26,549 nucleotides of DNA from an uncultured Fibrobacter sp. (GTDB taxonomy: Bacteria > Fibrobacterota > Fibrobacteria > Fibrobacterales > Fibrobacteraceae), in the NCBI GenBank assembly GCA_934700345.1, contig CAKUXP010000030.1, forward strand, positions 1 to 26,549. Reading direction: 5' to 3'. Under the pieces are notes generated by a model that saw only the letters and a program-made list of their open reading frames with translations, did not search any database and was not told the DNA's origin. The position numbers were made by a program, and so were the translations under genes. Each line of letters begins with the position of its first letter. Position 1 is the first letter of the stretch. This document shows positions 14,736 through 20,591 of this stretch, piece after piece.

Positions 14736-15665
14736 ATGTTAGGCATTGAACAGAAAAAAGGCAACCCGGAAAGGCTTTGCGGCCGGATGGTCGCCTATGC
14801 GAAGATTCTCAGGTCGGCGATGAAAAACGATGCAATGCCTGGACCGTTCCCGTCGATGATCCGGAACGGAATCCTGGCTGTCCGAGGCGAATTTGAAAAG
14901 AACAGCAATATCAAGAGCTTTATGCGGCACGAGATGGGAACTTCTGTCGATAAGGGCATCAACGACTTGATCGAGCACATCAAGGAAACCGGCGGTGAGC
15001 TTCCCGATGGGGTGGATGTCGAATCGTTTCGCAACCGTCTCGAAGAACTGTCGAGCATGGAAATCATTCCGGTGCCTGCGAAAATCATGTTCTACGAAAA
15101 CGAAGAAGACATTTTGCGCGAAAACGCTGACATTTACTATATCGGGGAATTTTCGGGCATGAGCCAGGCGCACCTCTGCATCACGAGCCTCCCGATTTTT
15201 TACCAGGCGAAATATCGCGAACAGCAAAACGCCGAAGAACAGTCCTATATCAGTGAGCTGCTTTCTCAGATAGAATCCGACGGTCTCATCACGAGCAAGC
15301 CGGAGAACGGGGAGTTTTTGCCGGGCAAGGGAAACCTGCTCACCTTTGTCGGCGATTTGCAGGAACTTCTCGAACGCCAGGTCGTACCGTATCTTCTGTA
15401 CCAGGCGGGAAACGGGGAGGAGTTTAAGGCTAGTCTCGATCGGTTCAAGAGCTTTATGGCGCCGTACAAGGAACCCGGGGACGTGGAAGGTATCGGAAAT
15501 GCGATTTGCAAACTGCGGATGAACGAAAACGATTCTCGGGAACGTTTCCGGCTCGAACTTCTGTGTCGCAAGGTGAGCGCGATGTATCATGAAAAGTTTG
15601 AACAGGTTCCGGAAATCCAGCAGAAACTAAACGCTCTCGACCACCCTGCGGAAGGTATCGCATGA
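14736..15665 (+). CDS. Conserved-looking cytoplasmic protein of unknown function, 309 aa
   Basis: A soluble protein with no signal peptide, no transmembrane helix and no motif I recognise. It is acidic and largely helical: an N-terminal half with GPFPSMIRNGILAVRGEFEK, a central ENADIYYIGEFSGMSQAH, and a C-terminal helical part with RERFRLELLCRKVSAMYHEK. Codon use matches its neighbours, so it is a real gene. Its stop overlaps the rdgB start (ATGA, 15662-15665), so the two are translationally coupled. That position suggests, but does not show, a link to nucleotide housekeeping. An AGGATG-type site precedes the ATG. No function is proposed. Confidence 0.75.
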   Translation: MLGIEQKKGNPERLCGRMVAYAKILRSAMKNDAMPGPFPSMIRNGILAVRGEFEKNSNIKSFMRHEMGTSVDKGINDLIEHIKETGGELPDGVDVESFRNRLEELSSMEIIPVPAKIMFYENEEDILRENADIYYIGEFSGMSQAHLCITSLPIFYQAKYREQQNAEEQSYISELLSQIESDGLITSKPENGEFLPGKGNLLTFVGDLQELLERQVVPYLLYQAGNGEEFKASLDRFKSFMAPYKEPGDVEGIGNAICKLRMNENDSRERFRLELLCRKVSAMYHEKFEQVPEIQQKLNALDHPAEGIA

Positions 15666-16261
15666 AAAGGCTTGTCGTTATCGCTACGGGAAATCCGGGC
15701 AAGGTTCGGGAATTTGCCAAGGCTTTTAATCTGGAGAATTTTGAATTCAAGACGCAAAGGGATGTCGGCTTTTCGGAAAATGTCGATGAAAACGGCAGGA
15801 CCTTTGCGGAGAACGCCCGTATCAAGGCGGTTGCCGTCGCGAAGTATCTGAAACGTCGGAAAATCGTGGCGACGGTCATTGCTGACGATTCGGGGCTGGA
15901 AGTGAATGCGTTAGGCGGTGCTCCCGGAATCCACAGTGCGCGCTTTGCCGGTTCGCATGGGGATTCTCTCGCGAATAACGAAAAGCTTCTCCGCGAGCTG
16001 AAGGGAATTTCGGACCGCTCGGCGCGTTTTGTGACCGCACTCTGCCTCATCGATGAAAATGGTTCTGAACATGATGTCGAAGGCGAGTGCCGCGGAAAGA
16101 TTCTCGAAGCGTCCCGAGGAACGGAAGGTTTCGGCTACGACCCGCTCTTTGTCCCCGAAGGCCATGAAAGGACCTTTGCGGAAATGTCCCTGGAGGAGAA
16201 ACAGTCGCTTAGTCATCGCGGACACGCGATTGAAAATCTTAAGGCGGCGAATCTTTTGTAG
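15662..16261 (+). CDS. rdgB: RdgB/HAM1-type dITP/XTP pyrophosphatase
   Basis: Nucleotide-pool sanitising enzyme that hydrolyses dITP, XTP and ITP to the monophosphate plus pyrophosphate, keeping deaminated purines out of DNA. The 199-aa protein has ATGNPGKVREF at the N-terminus (family TxNxxK), DDSGLEVNALGGAPGIHSAR in the middle, GFGYDPLF at about residue 157, and SHRGHAI near the C-terminus. These are the full family signatures at the usual length. The ATG overlaps the preceding stop by four bases, and the PAP2 gene starts 12 bases later, so it sits inside the operon. Confidence 0.95.
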   Translation: MKRLVVIATGNPGKVREFAKAFNLENFEFKTQRDVGFSENVDENGRTFAENARIKAVAVAKYLKRRKIVATVIADDSGLEVNALGGAPGIHSARFAGSHGDSLANNEKLLRELKGISDRSARFVTALCLIDENGSEHDVEGECRGKILEASRGTEGFGYDPLFVPEGHERTFAEMSLEEKQSLSHRGHAIENLKAANLL

Positions 16262-16273
16262 GTCCTGTCTTCG

Positions 16274-16831
16274 ATGTTTCAAGAAATTGCCAATCTGGAT
16301 GAATGTTTCTCGCGGTATCTTTACTCGCATCGGCTGTCGGCTCGGGTGGACCGTTTTTTAAAACTCTACACGCGGCTCGGTGACGGCTACGTGTGGGCGT
16401 TGATCGTGATCTTGATTTTGGTTTCCTACGGCCCTAGGTTTCTCGCACTTGTCCTTGCGCAGGTTCTCCCGTCCCTTGCCGTTTCGCTCGGACTTTACTG
16501 GGCTGTAAAGCTTTCTACGAAGCGCAGGCGTCCCTTTGACGCTATCCCGGAATTCAAGGCTCTGGTCCCGCCGCTTGACAAGTACAGCTTTCCGTCGGGG
16601 CATACGATGAACAACCTGGCGATTGCGACGACCGTGCTGCTTTCGGTTCCCGCCGCAGGCCTGGTGATGATGTGCCTTCCGCTTACTTGGGGATTTTTGC
16701 GCGTCTATTTTGGGGTCCACTGGCTGTCGGACGTCGTCGGGGGATTCGTTTTGGGCATTGTGAGCTTTGGTTTGGGACATCTGCTTTGGGTCTTTGCCCT
16801 GTCGCCGCTTGTTGCGGGAATCCTTTCGTGA
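16274..16831 (+). CDS. PAP2-family membrane phosphatase
   Basis: Membrane-embedded acid phosphatase of the PAP2 superfamily, members of which dephosphorylate undecaprenyl diphosphate, phosphatidylglycerol phosphate or phosphatidate. In 185 aa all three signature motifs are visible: K79-x6-R86-P87, PSGH at 107-110 with the general acid H110, and R143-x5-H149-x3-D153 with the nucleophile H149. The usual Ser before R143 is Leu here (FLRVYFGVH), a mild departure. Hydrophobic helices surround the motifs (about 40-75, 115-140, 155-180). The stop overlaps the start of the histidine phosphatase gene (GTGA). Which lipid is used is not decidable; undecaprenyl diphosphate recycling and PgpB-like roles are candidates. 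Confidence 0.88.
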   Translation: MFQEIANLDECFSRYLYSHRLSARVDRFLKLYTRLGDGYVWALIVILILVSYGPRFLALVLAQVLPSLAVSLGLYWAVKLSTKRRRPFDAIPEFKALVPPLDKYSFPSGHTMNNLAIATTVLLSVPAAGLVMMCLPLTWGFLRVYFGVHWLSDVVGGFVLGIVSFGLGHLLWVFALSPLVAGILS

Positions 16832-17493
16832 AATTTTTGACCGCTGCGCAAATTCTATCACAAAAAAGGCCGGATGAAAGTCTGACCCTTTTGATGCGCC
16901 ATGCCGAGCGTCGTCACATTGCGCCGGAAGACGAGGATTATGGTTCGAAGGTCCCGTTGACCGACCGCGGGCGTTCGCAGGCTCTTGCCGCCGGAAAGGA
17001 GTTTTCCGGATTCGGCGGTTTGTTCTTTTTCGGATCGAGTCCCGTTTTCCGCTGTCGGGAGACCGCTGCGCTTTTTGCCGAGGGATGCGGGGCTGCGGAA
17101 TTTTCGGTGCCGGAAAAGGTCGCCCGCTTTGAATGCCTGGGAGATTTTTACGTAAACGGCTTTGCGGACTATGAACGTTACTTGAAAGAGGGTTTCTATC
17201 CGGCGGTCTGCCGTTTTATCCGCGAAGGTTCGCTTCCGGGATTCCTGCCGCTTGCGGAGGGTTCCGAAAAGTTTCTCCGATTTCTGTTGGAAAATTCTTC
17301 GGCGGATTTGAACGTGTTTTGTTCCCACGATGCCTGGATTGTTCCGTTCCTTTCGCATTTTACGGATGTCCGTTTTAGCCCGAGCCGTTGGCTGAATTTT
17401 CTTTCCGGAGCGGCGATTCTGTTTTCCGCAGACAAAAAGGCCGTGCGGATTCTTCCCGTCGCATTTCTAGGCGACGGTTGGCTCAGGTTTTAG
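16828..17493 (+). CDS. Histidine phosphatase superfamily protein (phosphoglycerate-mutase-like)
   Basis: A 221-aa phosphatase of the two-histidine superfamily. The catalytic RHG-type motif is R24-H25-A26 in LLMRHAERR. The supporting arginine lies in SSPVFRCRETA, and the second histidine in FCSHDAWI. It is a branch-2-like or divergent branch-1 member; the substrate is unknown. Start: the frame is open back to 16672 inside the PAP2 gene, but the GTG at 16828, overlapping the PAP2 stop, gives a family-like N-terminus and normal coupling. It is the last gene of the operon; no terminator hairpin is visible in the 27 bases before the methyltransferase gene. Confidence 0.82.
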   Translation: MKFLTAAQILSQKRPDESLTLLMRHAERRHIAPEDEDYGSKVPLTDRGRSQALAAGKEFSGFGGLFFFGSSPVFRCRETAALFAEGCGAAEFSVPEKVARFECLGDFYVNGFADYERYLKEGFYPAVCRFIREGSLPGFLPLAEGSEKFLRFLLENSSADLNVFCSHDAWIVPFLSHFTDVRFSPSRWLNFLSGAAILFSADKKAVRILPVAFLGDGWLRF

Positions 17494-17505
17494 AGGGAAA
17501 ACTTT

Positions 17506-17511
17506 TATACT
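17506..17511 (+). promoter_or_regulatory. Candidate -10 (TATACT) of the restriction-modification cassette
   Basis: TATACT in ACTTTTATACTTTTGC ends 9 bases before the ATG at 17521. It would give a transcript with almost no leader, and no Shine-Dalgarno is present between it and the ATG. No inverted repeat typical of a controller-protein operator is obvious in the 27-base gap. Confidence 0.35.
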
Positions 17512-17520
17512 TTTGCTTAT

Positions 17521-18306
17521 ATGAAATTGGATTCTAAGACATGGAAAAATATAAAACTTAATGTGGATAGCCTCTGGATTATGGGGCCCCGGGCGAAAGG
17601 TGGAAAAAGAGAAAATAATTATCACGGGAATTTTGCTCCGCAGATACCTAACGAAATGATTCAACGCTATACAAATCCGGGTGATGTTGTATTGGATATG
17701 TTTATGGGTAGTGGTACTACGCTTTTCGAATGTGAAACTCTTAAGCGAAATTTTATTGGTTTTGATATTAATGAAGAAATAATTCAAAATGTGCAAAATA
17801 AGATGACGGATTGTCGAACTATTCAGTACAAAATTGAAAACTGTGATATTAGTAATAGAGAGGAAACCGTTTATAGGCTTGATAATGATTTACAAACTAT
17901 GCAGACTGACAAAGTCACTCTTATTATATCTCACCCCCCTTATCTTGATATTGTAAAGTTTACGGATAAATCTGAAGACTTGTCTCAAATAGCAGACGTA
18001 ACCCAGTTTATTAATGTTTATATAAAAGCTGTACGAAATGTGTGGGACTTTCTTAAGGTTAAAGGGGCTTTTGTTTTAATTGTTGGAGATGTGTACAAAA
18101 ATAGTGAAGTAGTCCCTCTCGGGTTTGAAGTGATGCATGCCATACAGGAAAATTTTAATTGCCTGCTTAAAGGGATTGTTGTCAAAGATATAGTAAACAA
18201 TCGAGGAAAAATTGGATCGGAAGCGATTCACCGTTATCGAGCGCTTAAGTTTGGTTATTATATATTCAAACATGAATATATCTTCGTGTTCAAAAAAGTA
18301 AAATGA
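17521..18306 (+). CDS. DNA amino-methyltransferase (N6-adenine or N4-cytosine) of a restriction-modification system
   Basis: SAM-dependent DNA methyltransferase of 261 aa that would protect one strand of the target. Motif X-like text (NYHGNFAPQIPNEMI) precedes motif I, VLDMFMGSGTTLFE (G63-S-G65), then NFIGFDINEE. Motif IV is SHPPY at residues 137-141, where the family usually has D/N-PPY (N6-adenine) or S-PPY (N4-cytosine). The order is X, I, IV. The acceptor base is therefore undecided. GC content is low: 21 G/C in 17701-17760 against 32 in 16981-17040 upstream, suggesting transfer. The HNH endonuclease gene begins 6 bases after the stop and a C5 methyltransferase follows, giving a three-gene cassette. 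Confidence 0.88.
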   Translation: MKLDSKTWKNIKLNVDSLWIMGPRAKGGKRENNYHGNFAPQIPNEMIQRYTNPGDVVLDMFMGSGTTLFECETLKRNFIGFDINEEIIQNVQNKMTDCRTIQYKIENCDISNREETVYRLDNDLQTMQTDKVTLIISHPPYLDIVKFTDKSEDLSQIADVTQFINVYIKAVRNVWDFLKVKGAFVLIVGDVYKNSEVVPLGFEVMHAIQENFNCLLKGIVVKDIVNNRGKIGSEAIHRYRALKFGYYIFKHEYIFVFKKVK

Positions 18307-18312
18307 GGGCAT

Positions 18313-19026
18313 ATGGCAACAGGAAATTTGATTGATTTATTTCTTGATTTGGCTAAACCGGACGCTAAAACTGGTGAAAGTCGATGGGTTTATACTTCTG
18401 AATTTGTTGGAAAGTATAAAAAGCTAGAACTTGGGAATGGTTGGAGTTGGGGTAGGAAATCTTCACGTTTGCAAAGAGAGTATAAAGTTGAACTCCAAAA
18501 AGGTGGTTCGGGAAATGCGATTACAGCAATCAAGTTAGTGGGGTATAATGAGGATAAAGAACGGCATTTTTGTCAAAACATTAGGAAGGATATAAAAGAT
18601 ATTATTACTAAGCGTAAATGCGTAATGTTAGGCGTAAATGGGACATCTGAAAATACGACAATCGAAGTGGATCACAAAGATGGTCGCAAAAATGATATGC
18701 GTGTATCCGATTTGTCTCAACAGAGATTGGATGATTTTCAACCACTATGTAAAGCTGCGAATGATATAAAACGGCAGATTTGTAAAAATTGTAAAAAGAA
18801 TGATAAACGGTGGGATGCGAAAAATATTGAAGGAAATCCGTACTCTTTTTATGAAGGTGATGAAAATTATACAGAATCGTTGGGGTGTGTTGGGTGTTAT
18901 CAGTTTGATCCGGTTGAATATCGGAAACGTTGTGCTGTGATGCTTAGCCAAGAAACAATAGATTACATTTTGAATAAGATATACCCTGGTTATAAACCAC
19001 AAAATTTGGAAGAGAAGAAAAAATGA
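18313..19026 (+). CDS. HNH restriction endonuclease (type II, likely type IIS-like)
   Basis: A 237-aa protein between two DNA methyltransferase genes, so most likely the cassette's restriction enzyme. The HNH-type nuclease part shows D120-H121 in IEVDHKDGRKND and N150 in CKAANDIKR. Two Cys pairs, C157-x2-C160 and C192-x2-C195, look like a structural zinc site. The third catalytic position of the HNH motif is not obvious. The N-terminal 110 residues, with GNGWSWGRKSSRLQREYKV, have no recognised fold and may read the target. The start has a TGAGGG site that overlaps the upstream stop. The stop overlaps the next start by four bases (ATGA). The gene is AT-rich like its upstream neighbour. The recognition sequence cannot be inferred. 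Confidence 0.8.
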   Translation: MATGNLIDLFLDLAKPDAKTGESRWVYTSEFVGKYKKLELGNGWSWGRKSSRLQREYKVELQKGGSGNAITAIKLVGYNEDKERHFCQNIRKDIKDIITKRKCVMLGVNGTSENTTIEVDHKDGRKNDMRVSDLSQQRLDDFQPLCKAANDIKRQICKNCKKNDKRWDAKNIEGNPYSFYEGDENYTESLGCVGCYQFDPVEYRKRCAVMLSQETIDYILNKIYPGYKPQNLEEKKK

Positions 19027-20279
19027 AGTCCTATTCTATCCAAGAAATTGCGAATTTATTGGAAACATCTCAAAAGATGGTGCGACGCTATATCGCATCC
19101 GGGCAACTAAAAGCGGATAAACTAAATAATGCGTATCGCATAAGCGATGAAGATTATAATAGATTTGTTGATTGGCGAACTCAACAACAAGATTTGTTTT
19201 CAAAAATCGATTTGAAAAAATCAAATGAAACTGATGGCGATATAAAGAAAAATGCTGATGTTGTAAATTGGGTGGATATAACTACTCGATGGACAAATGT
19301 GTCTCCTTCAAAAATGACATTTGTCGATCTTTTTTGTGGGGCGGGTGGGTTAAGTAAAGGTCTTGAAATGGCAGGGTTGCAAGGCGTTTGTGGGCTTGAT
19401 TTCTTCAAAGAAGCGGGGCAGACCTATCAGCGAAATTTTCATCATCCTTTTATTTATGGGGATATCTCCTTACAAGAAAGCAAAGACAAGTTTTATTCCA
19501 CGGTAGAACAGCAGCTTGCGGGGCGGCGACTTAATGTTGTGGCTGGCGGTTTTCCTTGTCAAGGCTTTTCGATGGCTGGAAATCGCATTGTCGATGATCC
19601 GCGCAATTCTCTATACAAGGAAATGCTCGCTATTGTTAAAAAATTACAGCCGGATTTTGTCATTTGTGAAAATGTGAAAGGTTTACGCAGTATGCTTAAC
19701 GGGGCGGTTGAAAGAAAAATTATCGAAGACTATAGAGCAATCGGTTACGAGATGAATGTGACTACTCTTTGCGCTGCCGATTATTATACGCCACAAAAGA
19801 GAGAAAGAGTCATTTTCATAGGAAATCGTATAGGATTAAAAAATTATCATCCGCAACCGATTCTCACTTCTGCACAATATGTTACTACGGGGCAGGCCAT
19901 ATCCGATCTCGTTTCTCATCCCGAAGACCCGGCATTTAATCATGTTCCGACAAAACATTCTCCTAAAATGGAACAGCGTATTATGGAATGCCCGGAAGGA
20001 AAAAGTTTGTATAAAGGCTATTCCGATGCGTGGAAGAAGTGTCCGTGGGATGAAGCGTCTTGTACGATTAAGGAAAATCACGGAGGGGTGAATCTTCATC
20101 CGAAACTTCCACGAGTGCTTACTGCTCGCGAAATGGCTCGTTTGCAGTCGTTTCCTGACGATTTTATCTTTGAAGGGAAAAAAAATAAGCAACTTGTTCA
20201 AATAGGGAATGCTGTTCCTTGTTTGCTTGGTAAGGCTATCGGGCTTGCCGTACGCTATTCGGCGAAAGATTTTGAATAA
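19023..20279 (+). CDS. C5-cytosine DNA methyltransferase with N-terminal MerR/excisionase-like HTH
   Basis: Methylates C5 of cytosine in the target and so complements the amino-methyltransferase at 17521. Of 418 aa, residues 1-55 (YSIQEIANLLETSQKMVRRY, then IASGQLKADK and RISDEDYNRFV) form a MerR/excisionase-type helix-turn-helix. A linker of about 40 residues follows. The catalytic part has motif I FVDLFCGAGGLSKG (F100-G113), motif IV PCQ with catalytic C179, motif VI ENVKG, motif VIII QKRERVIF and motif X QIGNAVP. It is complete. The ATGA overlap with the endonuclease gene links their translation. In some known C5 enzymes, such as M.SsoII-type, an N-terminal HTH represses or activates the cassette; the same role here is inference. 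Confidence 0.93.
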   Translation: MKSYSIQEIANLLETSQKMVRRYIASGQLKADKLNNAYRISDEDYNRFVDWRTQQQDLFSKIDLKKSNETDGDIKKNADVVNWVDITTRWTNVSPSKMTFVDLFCGAGGLSKGLEMAGLQGVCGLDFFKEAGQTYQRNFHHPFIYGDISLQESKDKFYSTVEQQLAGRRLNVVAGGFPCQGFSMAGNRIVDDPRNSLYKEMLAIVKKLQPDFVICENVKGLRSMLNGAVERKIIEDYRAIGYEMNVTTLCAADYYTPQKRERVIFIGNRIGLKNYHPQPILTSAQYVTTGQAISDLVSHPEDPAFNHVPTKHSPKMEQRIMECPEGKSLYKGYSDAWKKCPWDEASCTIKENHGGVNLHPKLPRVLTAREMARLQSFPDDFIFEGKKNKQLVQIGNAVPCLLGKAIGLAVRYSAKDFE

Positions 20280-20308
20280 ACCGTCTCATTTGGTTGGTCT
20301 CTATCTTT

Positions 20309-20348
20309 AAAAAGCTTAAAGGCCTTCGCTTGCGCGAAGACCTTTAAG
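20309..20348 (-). terminator. Terminator of tRNA-Ser, between the converging units
   Basis: A 15-bp inverted repeat (20315-20329 with 20334-20348, one G-T wobble on the minus strand) around a 4-base loop is followed on the minus strand by TTTTT (20313-20309). It begins 2 bases past the tRNA 3' end. The stem lacks a T tract on the plus-strand side, so it fits the tRNA transcript better than the methyltransferase transcript. Confidence 0.75.
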
Positions 20349-20350
20349 AG

Positions 20351-20438
20351 CGGGGAGGGCGAGATTCGAACTCGCGATAGGGTTACCCCTATACGTCCTT
20401 AGCAGGGACGCGCCTTCGGCCAACTCGGCCACCTCCCC
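20351..20438 (-). tRNA. tRNA-Ser(GCU)
   Basis: An 88-base class II tRNA on the minus strand. The acceptor stem is GGGGAGG (20438-20432) with CCTCCCC (20358-20352) and discriminator G at 20351, as usual for serine tRNAs. The anticodon stem CGTCC/GGACG holds the loop CTGCTAA, so the anticodon is GCU (plus-strand AGC, 20401-20403), reading AGC/AGU codons. A long variable arm (ATAGGG/CCCTAT) and a T arm with GTTCGAA are present. The 3' CCA is not encoded. Its 3' end faces the restriction-modification cassette. Part of 20280-20591, which otherwise holds only its terminator and upstream AT-rich sequence. Confidence 0.95.
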
Positions 20439-20591
20439 TAATTCGGGGGATTACAAGTTTAGATATTTTTCGGAAAATTTTCAAGCTCAAATTTTGGAAA
20501 AAATCCTTTTTGTTATTTTTATTCGGAATTTGGATTCCTTGAAAATTGAAATTGGTTTTGGAGGAATCCAGCAGAACCGCCGTAAATCGCC

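Noticed and set aside
16672..16827. Upstream extension of the histidine phosphatase
   Set aside because: It would overlap the PAP2 gene by 160 bases; GTG 16828 fits the family N-terminus.
17494..20350. Integrated island with att repeats or an integrase
   Set aside because: No integrase, transposase or terminal repeats were seen, and no second copy of the tRNA 3' end was found near the left edge.
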